NCBI GenBank assembly: GCA_964411985.1
Contig: CAYPNF010000018.1
Location: forward strand, 1-64,000
Reading direction: 5' to 3'
DNA: 64,000 nucleotides
Source of the DNA: CAYPNF01 sp964411985
Lineage (GTDB): Bacteria; Verrucomicrobiota; Verrucomicrobiia; Limisphaerales; J093
The first letter of the stretch is position 1. Every line of letters starts with the position of its first letter. The notes under the pieces were generated by a model. It was not told where the DNA came from and did no database searches. It saw only the letters and a program-made list of their open reading frames with translations. Shown here piece after piece: positions 53,401 to 61,200 of the stretch. The translations under genes and the position numbers were made by a program.

Positions 53401-53959
53401 GTTGGCCGATGCGCCTCCGCAGCTGCCGAGCCACTGGGTTCGCTTTTCTGACACGACCTCTGCTGAGGGGAGCCGTTACCTGCCGCTTACTGGCACGGCC
53501 AAAGTCGTGGCTGGAGAGGTGTCATGGAGCGACTACCTGCTGGAGGCAACCGTGATGCTGAAGGACGGAAGCGGCAACGCGGGACTTCTCTTCCGGGTGA
53601 ACGAGCCGGGGCCGGGTGCGGACCAGATGCGCGGTTATTATGTGGGGTTCAGCACCAACACGCTCTACCTGGGACGGATGAATCACGCCTGGCAGCCCTT
53701 GGCGACTGTCGATCTGTCAGGCCGCCAAAGCAGAGTGGATCTGGACACCTGGCACTTATTGCGGGTTGCGGCCCAAGGTCGACGGATTCGAGTCTGGTTC
53801 GATCCGTTCCATGGTAATTCCGGGCCAGTTCTCGATATTCGCGACGACGAGTCACCGATTCTGAGCGGTTCGATTGGCCTTCGCACGTTCACTTCTTCTG
53901 CTTGGTTTGATGATGTGGTGGTGCTTCCGGTCAGCGTGCTGGGGGAGCAAACACAATAG
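50480..53959 (+). CDS. GH127 / GH5-like / LamG-like fusion enzyme, secreted
   Basis: A 1159-residue exported protein with three parts. Residues 27-640: GH127 (beta-L-arabinofuranosidase type), with E325 and C327 in YCETC and C400-C401 in GCPCCPVN, matching the zinc-cysteine site of HypBA1. Residues 650-950: a TIM-barrel like GH5/GH2-type enzymes, with NEPNL (E801) as likely acid and FTEAGARW (E871) as likely nucleophile. Residues 965-1155: a LamG-like domain of the 3-keto-disaccharide-hydrolase/DUF1080 type. Signal peptide at 1-26. GH127 proteins usually end near 650 residues; the joint addition of a second catalytic barrel is uncommon. Target could be an arabinose-bearing glycan. Confidence 0.85.
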   Translation: MAQPCYSSLCALATLMVASLMPWATAQPFSAVPFTEVSFEDAFWAPRMETNRASTIPHLLRELERQGSLNGFRILGGSNSEVYHGYMWGDSDVYKTLEGIAASLRLGWDPALAQQIEEIFGSIAAAQRPDGYLFPHLQITEPAYRPFADETTRTCESYSIGHFIEAAVAYSYLTKRTNGLGMARQAAELLRATHAGGDLLQLSGHPEVELALIRLYQVTGDRSYLDLASSFVENARRKTTLWSQGQPPLAGAEARGHAVAMLYLYSAATEVAQIKGDASLADLMRQKWTNIVGRKLYLTGGLGHSRYSEGFAADYDLPNDLAYCETCAAIANVFWNQRLFLATGNSAYVDVLERSLYNNVLAGVAKEGNRFFYVNPLAADGQRKFNHGLAERFPWTGCPCCPVNLVRFIPRIGDYFYAIRGDEVFVNLYGQGQARIRVSAGELAIRQDTLYPWKGQVGITVTSAPQQELALHLRIPGWARGRPLPSDLYRYTDASSEPVTVRLNGRAVDSSEQNGYAVIRRRWKEGDRVELDLPMPVRRVLAHEQVKEDAGHVAVERGPLVYCLEGVDHGGQALTLILPDEAKLTTRDRPDLLGGVTVVEALGRRVTGGSFRGEETAALRFIPYYAWNHRGVGPMAVWIPRAAREARLPYDTSTWVGANYTPAYAANQVQMWHEFNASVIDRELAAAQKQLGVNTLRVYLHNLVFDAEPEAFLARIEEFLRICDRHGIRPGFTFFDDCWNHTNVTLQTGPPVMGRHNGRWAALQDVERVDVNLPKFKAYVQDIIRAHRDDPRVLWWETYNEPNLKDGFTEKLRGLAYGWAKEMEPCQPVIACWDDHPFTDIVNAHNYEDDFGGKWNQQADLNPRKGTVFTEAGARWYGKKPRSNGSPIEVIHWLKDRKAAGKTVPGVYLCWELMVGNSNCRWYWGTPDGAPEPAIPWCGLLWPNGEPVSWAEAEVVRSYTTGERRALFLEDFQTLADAPPQLPSHWVRFSDTTSAEGSRYLPLTGTAKVVAGEVSWSDYLLEATVMLKDGSGNAGLLFRVNEPGPGADQMRGYYVGFSTNTLYLGRMNHAWQPLATVDLSGRQSRVDLDTWHLLRVAAQGRRIRVWFDPFHGNSGPVLDIRDDESPILSGSIGLRTFTSSAWFDDVVVLPVSVLGEQTQ

Positions 53960-53966
53960 GAGGAAG
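53957..53966 (+). promoter_or_regulatory. Ribosome-binding site deciding a GTG start
   Basis: TAGGAGGAAG ends 6 bases before the GTG at 53973. The first three bases are the stop of the preceding gene. This strong Shine-Dalgarno fixes the start of the next gene and excludes the longer upstream frame. Confidence 0.85.
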
Positions 53967-53972
53967 ATCAGT

Positions 53973-56201
53973 GTGAAACGTGCGATGGGACTCATTTTGG
54001 TTTGGATGACTTGCCTTACGTGCCCTTGCGTGGCCGGACGACCTGGCTCTTGGAGGCTCGAAACCGGGGCTCGGGTAACGCTCGTTTCCGTGGCAAAGGA
54101 TCGATGGGGGATGGCGATTTCCGGGGCCGGATCGGCGAGCGCCCTCCAAGCTGCCCCAGTCCAGTTGGAGTTCTTTCTTGCTGATAGAGTCTCCACATCC
54201 ACCTCCGCCTACCAGGAGGTGGTACGAAACAGCCGCGGCTTCGTCGGGCGCGCGGTTCTGTGGAACAAACGCGTTCGGTTCGAGGTCGAAGACCAATGGA
54301 CCGTCGCACGCCGCGAGTTGCATCTGTCGCGTGCGGTGAGGGTTCGCGGTGACGGCGAGGGCGGGTTTCTTTCTGGCGTTACGTTCGAGTTCACTCGGCC
54401 GACGGGCTGGACCGATGCTCAGTGGTTCGCGCCTGGGGTTCTTTACGGCGGGTTTGCCAACCTCAGCGCTAACGCGATCGGAGGGCGTGCGTATTACCGA
54501 CCTGGTGGTTACACGGTTCGAATTCGCGAGGATCGCCTCCCGGCGCCGCTGATCCTTGCACACTTCGACGACGGCTCATCGTTGGCAGTCCTTAACCCAG
54601 CTCCACGGGGTGGCACGACGACGGCCGATGCCAACGATGTCCTCTCCGTACCCTTGGTGGACGAACGCTTTCAGTTTGGGGCCATCGGCGGACTGGAACG
54701 GGATGGGACCCTGGCGGTGGGTTATTGGTTTCCCGGAAGTGAAGGGGAGGTGACATACGCCGGCAATACTTATCCCGGCGGACAGCTGCATCAATTGCGG
54801 CCCCGTTACCATCCGATCAGGGACGGTCTGACACAACGGTATGAAGTGCTCTTTCAGTTAGGACATCAGGAACGGTTCGTGGACGCTTATCCACGTGCCT
54901 GGCGTCGTGCGTGGGAAGCCCTCCGGCCAGAGCCCGCGAGCGTCGACCTGACCTCGGCGCGGCGCGCCATCGTCGATGTGCTGGCCCACAACGTGATCGA
55001 AAAGGAGGGGCGTGCTGGCATTCCTAACTACCTGGACGTGCTCGTCAAGAGTACGCCTCCGGAGGGGCAGAATATGGTGTTGGGATTCACGGGCAAGAAT
55101 CTCGAGGCTGCCCAGTTCTTGCTGCGCGAGGCGGAGATGGACACCGGATCGCGCGGACTGAAGCTACGGGGCATGGCCGAAACTATGATCACCTCTTTCC
55201 TGTCCCTGAAGGTTGCGCCCCCGGAGGGAGAAGGCTTCCATCTGGGCACTGGCCGGCCAGTCTGCGCCCTGGGTCGGCCCGAGGTTTACCTGCGTTCCTT
55301 TGGGGACGACCTCAAGGCGCTCTTAAAGGCTTATCAGCGAGAGAAGCGATCGGGGAGGGAGCATGGGGATTGGCTGGCGTGGTGCCGTGCTTTTGGGGAC
55401 TGGTTGCTCACACAGGAGCAAAAGGGCGGAGGTTTTCCACGATCGTGGATGCCCGGCACAGGAGAAGTGATCGCGGCTTCGCCGAACTCCAGCTACAACG
55501 CCGTGTCTTTGTTGGTGCTTCTGTCGAAAGCCACCGGGGATACTCGCTACCTTAACGCTGCCGTCCGCGCCGCCGATTTCTGCTGGTCGAACGGCCAATC
55601 CCAGGGGCGTTTTGTGGGAGGCACGATTGACAACCCAGATGTGCTCGACAAGGAAGCGGCCACCTTATCGCTCGAGGCCTACCTCCATCTCCACGAGGCA
55701 ACTGGCGATCCGAAGTGGCTGCCACGCGCGGTTGCCGCCGCCCAATTTGCGGAAACTTGGATTTACTGCTGGAATGTCCCGATGCCAGCCGACGACGACG
55801 ATAGCCATCGTCACTGGAAGCAAGGTGTTTCCACAGTCGGGCTGCAACTCATCTCTACAGGACACTCCCTGGTGGACGCCTACATGGCTTTTGACGTGGA
55901 TGAATATGCCCGGTTGGCCAAGCTAACAGGTGACCGGCACTACCTCGATGTGGCGTGCCTGCTCCTTCACAATACCAAGAGCATGCTGGCATTGCCGGGG
56001 CGGACCTTCGACCTGGGTGAGCCAGGATGGCAGCAGGAGCACTGGAGTCTGGCACCCAGGCGAGGTTATGGCTTGCACCGAGGTTGGCTGCCATGGGTGG
56101 CCACGAGCCAACTGAACGGCATTTTCGGTTTGATGGATCTGGATCCGGATCTGTATCGCCGATTGGCCGGGAAATCACTTTCGGTACGGGAGAAGCGATA
56201 A
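53973..56201 (+). CDS. Secreted six-hairpin glycosidase-like protein, family unclear
   Basis: A 742-residue exported protein. The GTG at 53973, with a perfect ribosome-binding site, leads into VKRAMGLILVWMTCLTCPC, a signal peptide with a lipobox-like cysteine. Residues 30-350 are beta-rich. Residues 360-735 look like an (alpha/alpha)6-type barrel: aromatic-rich turns such as GGGFPRSWMPGTG, SSYNAVSLLVLLSK, EAATLSLEAYLHLHEATG and ADDDDSHRHWKQG recur at helix ends. I do not recognise an established GH family. It starts 13 bp after the GH127 fusion stop, so the two are probably co-transcribed and act on the same glycan. Confidence 0.7.
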   Translation: MKRAMGLILVWMTCLTCPCVAGRPGSWRLETGARVTLVSVAKDRWGMAISGAGSASALQAAPVQLEFFLADRVSTSTSAYQEVVRNSRGFVGRAVLWNKRVRFEVEDQWTVARRELHLSRAVRVRGDGEGGFLSGVTFEFTRPTGWTDAQWFAPGVLYGGFANLSANAIGGRAYYRPGGYTVRIREDRLPAPLILAHFDDGSSLAVLNPAPRGGTTTADANDVLSVPLVDERFQFGAIGGLERDGTLAVGYWFPGSEGEVTYAGNTYPGGQLHQLRPRYHPIRDGLTQRYEVLFQLGHQERFVDAYPRAWRRAWEALRPEPASVDLTSARRAIVDVLAHNVIEKEGRAGIPNYLDVLVKSTPPEGQNMVLGFTGKNLEAAQFLLREAEMDTGSRGLKLRGMAETMITSFLSLKVAPPEGEGFHLGTGRPVCALGRPEVYLRSFGDDLKALLKAYQREKRSGREHGDWLAWCRAFGDWLLTQEQKGGGFPRSWMPGTGEVIAASPNSSYNAVSLLVLLSKATGDTRYLNAAVRAADFCWSNGQSQGRFVGGTIDNPDVLDKEAATLSLEAYLHLHEATGDPKWLPRAVAAAQFAETWIYCWNVPMPADDDDSHRHWKQGVSTVGLQLISTGHSLVDAYMAFDVDEYARLAKLTGDRHYLDVACLLLHNTKSMLALPGRTFDLGEPGWQQEHWSLAPRRGYGLHRGWLPWVATSQLNGIFGLMDLDPDLYRRLAGKSLSVREKR

Positions 56202-56344
56202 GGACTGGCCGCGCGCCTCCAATCCGATCCGTGTCCTTTAGCGAGCTTCACGCAAGGTACTTGAGGGATAGCACCTTCTGTTTCGAGATCCTGGAAGTGC
56301 TTGCCCAGGACGAGGCACAAAGCCATGCTCAGGGGGATAAGGCC

Positions 56345-59300
56345 ATGACATATTTCCGGTTTAACGTGGTTGCCGCTCTGTGGCTCAGCTCCTTATTCCT
56401 CAGCGAGGTGCTTGCCGAGGTCGCACCGCTCGATGTGAAGCAAGTCTACGCCAAGAGAGCCTCTTGGGCTGAGACTATGATTGCGACGCGCTCGAATTGG
56501 ATTGGGTTGGTGGAGGGGCAGGCCAAAGGTAAGCTTGAAACGAAAGACTTATCGCAGGTTTGGGGGCAGATTACCGAGGATTGGTCGGATCAATGCGCAT
56601 GGTTTCAGAACGACTTGCCCGGGCCCCGTCACTTGGAGTGGTTTCAACACCAGGATACTCTGAGCGTTGAGGAAGGTATTCTGAAGGGTCGACTTTCCCG
56701 TCTTGGTCCGTTGGCAGCCGAGGGCGAGAAGGAGTTCGAGGAACTGAAGCTGTCGAAGGCTCAATCTCAGGATCCCCGGTGGCTTGATCTGTTCGGACGG
56801 ACCTGCCGGATGGATGAGGTCGTGGGCACCTGTAAGCGGATTTGGCTCGGCGAGGTTCGCCGAGTGGTTGAACAGCACGCCGCTGACTTCAGCCGTGACA
56901 AGGCCCCTTCCGAAGACCCTCGTTGGATGTCGCTCAAAGATTTGGCCGGTCAGTGTGCGTCTGGCCCTGCAGCCCATCCTGGTTCCATCGCGGAGCTGCG
57001 CCCCGCCGTTGAGTTGCTAGCGAGCAGATTGGCTCAACCGGAGTCAATGCTCAAAAGCCTCGACAAAGCCGAACCTAGGTGGCGAGGGGTGCTCGATAAT
57101 GCGCTGAAACAGAATGCCGACGCACTGACTCAGTTGCCGCGCCTTTGCCGCGAGGTCCGCGGACTTCGTCAGTCCCTGTTGCGCTCTCTGCGGGGGATGA
57201 CGGACTTTCTGGTGACGTGGTCGCAGGTCGGGTTGGAACAGGAATGGGAGAACCAGTTCGCAACTTTGTGCCATGATCTTGGCAACCGAACTGCCTTTGA
57301 GAAAGTGGCGTCGGAGACCTTTCGGCCGGAGTCCTTGATCTTGCCCGGTGACAGAGACCCCGCTGACATCGTCCTACGTCGAACCGAGGCGTTGCAGGCA
57401 CATCTGTGCCCTAGCGATTCTGAGACGGCCCTCTTGGACCTTCGTAAAGCGGCCGATTCTGTCGAGCCCACCAACAACGAGGCCCGCTACCTTCTTTTTG
57501 TCGAAGCCTGCCGTTTGCGGAGGCAGATTGCATTCTCCAACCCACGTCTGGATTTTGACCGACTGCTCTTCCTCAAGCGGCATCTCGCCATCCTTGACCA
57601 CATGTGCGACCAGTTTTACGGCATCGCGGCGCGACCAGGAGGTGCCCTGTGCGTTTTGGATAGCCCATTCACGCCAAACGCCCGGGTGCGCAATCTGCTT
57701 GGCGACAGGCTTGTCGAGAGAGGCAGGCTCAAGGGTGAAAGACTTTCGGGCGGCCCAAAACGCAAGTGGAACATCCAATATGACGGCATGGGTACCCTCA
57801 GCGGAGGAGAAACGGAAGGCGGCTCCTTTCTGTCCCCGGATGTTTCCTACGACGGCAAGCAGATCCTGTTCGCATACGTGGAGTGCCGAGGGGACCGACA
57901 ACACCGCGCGCACACCGATCCAAGTCTTGGCCACTGGGCGGAAGGCCGATGTTACCACGTATTCAAGGTCAACGCCGACGGTTCATCCCTGGAACAACTC
58001 ACGGATGGTACATGGAACGATTTCGATCCTTGTTTCATGCCTAGCGGTAGAATTGCCTTCATCAGTGAACGGCGGGGGGGGTACCTGCGTTGCGGACGGG
58101 TTTGCCCGACTTACACCGTCTACGATATGGCCGCCGATGGCAGCGACATTCGGTGTCTGAGTTTTCACGAAACCAACGAATGGCAGCCAAGCGTGGGGCA
58201 CGACGGCTTGATTCTCTACACGCGCTGGGACTATGTGGATCGGCACTCGATGGTTGCACATCATCCTTGGGTCATCACGCCTGACGGTCGGGATCCACGC
58301 GCCGTACTGGGCAATTACACCCCACGGGAGTCGAGGCCAGATCTGGAGCAGGACGTGCGCGCCATTCCTGGTTCCTCGAAGTTTGTCGCGACCGCGGCTG
58401 CGCATCACGGGCAGGCTTTCGGGTCCTTGGTGATCCTGGACCCGCGTGTTGTGGACGACGAGCGAATGTCTGCCGTGAAGCGGCTGACTCCCGATGTTGG
58501 GTTTCCGGAGAGCCAACGCGGCACGTGGGCGTACGGCGAAGCCTGGCCGTTGAGCGAGGATTATCACCTCTGCGCGTATAATCCAGCTGCGGAGCTCCCT
58601 GAACTGGGTACCAAAGGTGCCTACGGCCTTTATCTGGTCGATAGTTTCGGAAACAAAGAGTTGGTCTATCGCGATCCGGAGATCGGTTGTCACAGCCCCA
58701 TGCCCCTTGCGCCGCGTCCCAGTCCGCCTGCGCTCAACGAGTTGGTCAGCCAACCTCCTAGCTCTCAGTCCGCTGAAGCGACGGTTGGCATCGCCAATGT
58801 CTATCACAGTCGTAAACCCTGGCCTCAGGGTACCACGATTACTGCGTTGCGCGTCCTGCAGGTACTGCCACTCTCGGTGAGTTCCGTGGCGTCCCCCAAT
58901 ACCGGCCTGCAAATCCCGAACTCGTCCTCCATCAACATCGCTCGGGCCGTGCTTGGTACCGTGCCGGTGGAGGAGGATGGAAGTGCCTATTTCACGGTGC
59001 CTGCCGGTAAGGAGGTTTTCTTTCAGGCGCTGGACCAAGACGGGCTGGCGGTAACCTCCATGCGGTCAGGTACCCAGTTCCAGCACGGTGAAAACGCCAC
59101 CTGCCAGGGTTGCCACGAACCGCGCTACGGCGCGCCGCCGTCACAGAGTCGCAGTCCGCTTGCGATGCGACGTTCTCCTTCACGGCTCCAGCCCGATGTG
59201 GATGGCACGAACCCTTTCAGTTACCCGCGCCTTGTTCAGCCCGTCCTCGAAAAACGCTGTGTCGGCTGCCACACCCAGTACCCCGGGAAAGCCCCCTCCC

Positions 59301-59626
59301 TCGATGCCAGTCTTGTTTTACGGCCAAGTGGCGCCTACATGGACCAGCCCACAACTTACTACGCCAGTTACCTGAGTCTGACGCCCAAGTTTGGATTTTA
59401 CTCCTATGGCGATGACTTGAACACGATCCCCGGCAAGTTTGGCGCTCGCGCTGCGCCGCTCTGGCAGATGCTGTCCAAAGGTCATCACGAAGTGAATCTA
59501 ACCCCTGACGAATCACACCGCATTTCCGTGTGGCTTGATTGCCTCTCGGTGTTCTACGGTGTTTATGAAAAGGAAGGGACCGAAGCCCAGCTTCGTGGCG
59601 AAGTGGTAAGGCCAACCTTGGAGTGA
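56345..59626 (+). CDS. Diheme protein with hydrazine-synthase-alpha-like propeller
   Basis: A 1093-residue exported protein. Signal peptide FRFNVVAALWLSSLFLSEVLA at the start; residues 25-370 are helical and unlike any family I know. A segment RQIAFSNPRLDFDRLLFLKRH then opens the part shared with HzsA-like proteins of Planctomycetes and Verrucomicrobia: a beta-propeller with GGSFLSPDVSYDGK and FMPSGRIAFISERR (TolB-like blades) and two c-type heme sites, CQGCH (C920, C923, H924) and CVGCH (C972, C975, H976). True hydrazine synthase needs partner subunits absent here, so another extracellular redox role is likely. The ATG at 56345 is chosen for the signal peptide; it is 143 bp after the preceding gene. 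Confidence 0.82.
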   Translation: MTYFRFNVVAALWLSSLFLSEVLAEVAPLDVKQVYAKRASWAETMIATRSNWIGLVEGQAKGKLETKDLSQVWGQITEDWSDQCAWFQNDLPGPRHLEWFQHQDTLSVEEGILKGRLSRLGPLAAEGEKEFEELKLSKAQSQDPRWLDLFGRTCRMDEVVGTCKRIWLGEVRRVVEQHAADFSRDKAPSEDPRWMSLKDLAGQCASGPAAHPGSIAELRPAVELLASRLAQPESMLKSLDKAEPRWRGVLDNALKQNADALTQLPRLCREVRGLRQSLLRSLRGMTDFLVTWSQVGLEQEWENQFATLCHDLGNRTAFEKVASETFRPESLILPGDRDPADIVLRRTEALQAHLCPSDSETALLDLRKAADSVEPTNNEARYLLFVEACRLRRQIAFSNPRLDFDRLLFLKRHLAILDHMCDQFYGIAARPGGALCVLDSPFTPNARVRNLLGDRLVERGRLKGERLSGGPKRKWNIQYDGMGTLSGGETEGGSFLSPDVSYDGKQILFAYVECRGDRQHRAHTDPSLGHWAEGRCYHVFKVNADGSSLEQLTDGTWNDFDPCFMPSGRIAFISERRGGYLRCGRVCPTYTVYDMAADGSDIRCLSFHETNEWQPSVGHDGLILYTRWDYVDRHSMVAHHPWVITPDGRDPRAVLGNYTPRESRPDLEQDVRAIPGSSKFVATAAAHHGQAFGSLVILDPRVVDDERMSAVKRLTPDVGFPESQRGTWAYGEAWPLSEDYHLCAYNPAAELPELGTKGAYGLYLVDSFGNKELVYRDPEIGCHSPMPLAPRPSPPALNELVSQPPSSQSAEATVGIANVYHSRKPWPQGTTITALRVLQVLPLSVSSVASPNTGLQIPNSSSINIARAVLGTVPVEEDGSAYFTVPAGKEVFFQALDQDGLAVTSMRSGTQFQHGENATCQGCHEPRYGAPPSQSRSPLAMRRSPSRLQPDVDGTNPFSYPRLVQPVLEKRCVGCHTQYPGKAPSLDASLVLRPSGAYMDQPTTYYASYLSLTPKFGFYSYGDDLNTIPGKFGARAAPLWQMLSKGHHEVNLTPDESHRISVWLDCLSVFYGVYEKEGTEAQLRGEVVRPTLE

Positions 59627-59652
59627 TCTGCTGCGAGCTTTCCCATCATGCT

Positions 59653-60402
59653 TTAGCGAGTGGGGGACTCGTGGTTCATGGCCAGGCAGAGCCGGGCCGC
59701 CTCCACTACGCTGCGCACCCGCAATCGCTGGAGCAGCTTGGCTCGATGCGCTTCCGCGGTCTTCTGACTGATGCCCAGGCGGTTGGCGATCTCCTTGATG
59801 CTCCATCCTGCGGCAAGGAGTTCCAGGACTTGGCGCAGTCGAGGAGGAAGCCTGTCTAATTCGGCTGCGCGGCCGGCAGGCACCTGAGGGGCCAATCGGC
59901 CCGAAGCGAGGTCCGATTCGTAGTCTGTGAGCCGGGTTTTGGCTAAAACCAAGTCTGTGACATCTAACGCCAGGCCCCCGATCCACTTTTGGCAGTCGGG
60001 CCCCGGCAGAGGGAACTTGAAGACTTTCCACCAATGACGGGTACCGTCCGGGGCCAAGCCCGATTCCAGCAGACCACTGACTTCACCTCGAAGGCGGGCT
60101 GCCTGGTCGCTGGCTTCAAACACCAAGGCCGTCTCCTTGGGGAAGAGGTCCCAGTTGGTCTTGCCGATGAGCTCGCTCAGCGGACGTTCAAATTGCGCGG
60201 CCCAAGGCTTGTTCCCGTAAACATGCCGGCCCTGTTCGTCGCGAATGAAAGCGGGCATGGGGGCGTGGTCCAGAAAGAGCCGGAAGCGATCCTGCCATTC
60301 GCGTGCCGACGATTCCGCCCGCTCACGCCGCGTGCGCTCAGTTGCCCAGCGCCGCTGCCAGCGCCGTTCGCCGGATGTTATTGGATTTTTGCGTGAGGCC
60401 AT
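59653..60402 (-). CDS. PAS domain LuxR-type transcriptional regulator
   Basis: A 249-residue one-component regulator. A short basic, coiled lead (residues 10-40, RRERAESSAREW) precedes a PAS domain (about 40-155, LDHAPMPAFIRDEQGRHVYG). A C-terminal LuxR/GerE helix-turn-helix (about 180-245) has LPPRLRQVLELLAAGWSIKEIANRLGIS (quoted in part) and KTAEAHRAKLLQRL. It has no receiver domain. It is 4 bp after the isochorismatase-fold gene on the same strand, so the hydrolase and regulator are co-expressed. The PAS ligand is unknown. Confidence 0.9.
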   Translation of the reverse strand: MASRKNPITSGERRWQRRWATERTRRERAESSAREWQDRFRLFLDHAPMPAFIRDEQGRHVYGNKPWAAQFERPLSELIGKTNWDLFPKETALVFEASDQAARLRGEVSGLLESGLAPDGTRHWWKVFKFPLPGPDCQKWIGGLALDVTDLVLAKTRLTDYESDLASGRLAPQVPAGRAAELDRLPPRLRQVLELLAAGWSIKEIANRLGISQKTAEAHRAKLLQRLRVRSVVEAARLCLAMNHESPTR

Positions 60403-60406
60403 AGGA

Positions 60407-61111
60407 TTACTTTCGTGCCCGACTCAGTTCAGCCGCGACCTGGGCCGCAGTCCGCAGGCGCGCGAACTTTCGTTGCCAGATGTTGAAGCAGGCGTCTTGC
60501 AGGGCGTCGTCAAGGGTCGCCACGGCATCGGTCACCACGGTCACCCGGTAATTCCGGTTCGCTGCGGACAGCACCGTGCTGTTCACGCAAATGTCGGTGG
60601 TGACCCCCGTTACGAGCAGGTGGGTGATGCCCTGGCTGCGCAGCGCCAAGTCGAGTGGGGTGTCGAGGAACTTGTCATAGACATGGCTCGCGACCACCAA
60701 CTCACCTGATCGAGGGGCCAGTTCGGGAATGATGTCCCGCGATTCAGGTTGTGGCCCAGCGTCCTGCCCCGCCAGGCAATTGCCCGAAGGACATCCGTAG
60801 CCGGTTGGCTGGCCGGAACGCGGCGGCAGGTGCTCGATGCCGAACGGGTACCCGCGTAAACAGGGCACCGTAGCGGCATAGACAAACTGCGTAAACATGA
60901 CTGGTACGCCGTCGGCGCGGCAGGCAGCCATCAAAGGGCGCAAGCGCGGGATGAGCGCGCGGCCTTTGGGCACTTCGAGTGACGCACCGGGATCCAGGAA
61001 ACCATGCTGCATGTCCACGACCAGCAAGGCCGTCCGGTCGCGCGGACAACGGTGCGTCTCGTCAATGCGGGCTGCTTTTGCACGCGCAATCGGTTTCTTT
61101 GGCAACGTCAT
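60407..61111 (-). CDS. Isochorismatase-fold cysteine hydrolase
   Basis: A 234-residue enzyme of the isochorismatase/nicotinamidase superfamily. The catalytic trio is visible: Asp in LLVVDMQHG, Lys in VYDKFLDTPLD, and Cys in GVTTDICVNST. It would hydrolyse an amide, carbamoyl or vinyl ether bond; the substrate is not predictable. The frame reaches 61129 but the ATG at 61111 (MTLPKKP) fits the family better. First gene of a two-gene operon with the PAS-LuxR regulator; divergent from the heparinase-like gene 89 bp away. Confidence 0.88.
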   Translation of the reverse strand: MTLPKKPIARAKAARIDETHRCPRDRTALLVVDMQHGFLDPGASLEVPKGRALIPRLRPLMAACRADGVPVMFTQFVYAATVPCLRGYPFGIEHLPPRSGQPTGYGCPSGNCLAGQDAGPQPESRDIIPELAPRSGELVVASHVYDKFLDTPLDLALRSQGITHLLVTGVTTDICVNSTVLSAANRNYRVTVVTDAVATLDDALQDACFNIWQRKFARLRTAAQVAAELSRARK

Positions 61112-61200
61112 ACGGCGATGGTGGCGCAAAGCACGTGGTGGTGCGAGTAAGGATTTTCCCTACTTCGCGTCCGGCTACCGTGCGCATAAACTCTGAACGC

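Noticed and set aside
57983..59038. 351-codon open frame on the minus strand
   Set aside because: Antisense to the propeller and heme region of the HzsA-like gene, and shadow-like in composition.
56345..59626. True hydrazine synthase / anammox marker
   Set aside because: No HzsB or HzsC partner, glycosidase neighbours, and similar propeller-heme proteins are common in non-anammox Planctomycetes and Verrucomicrobia.
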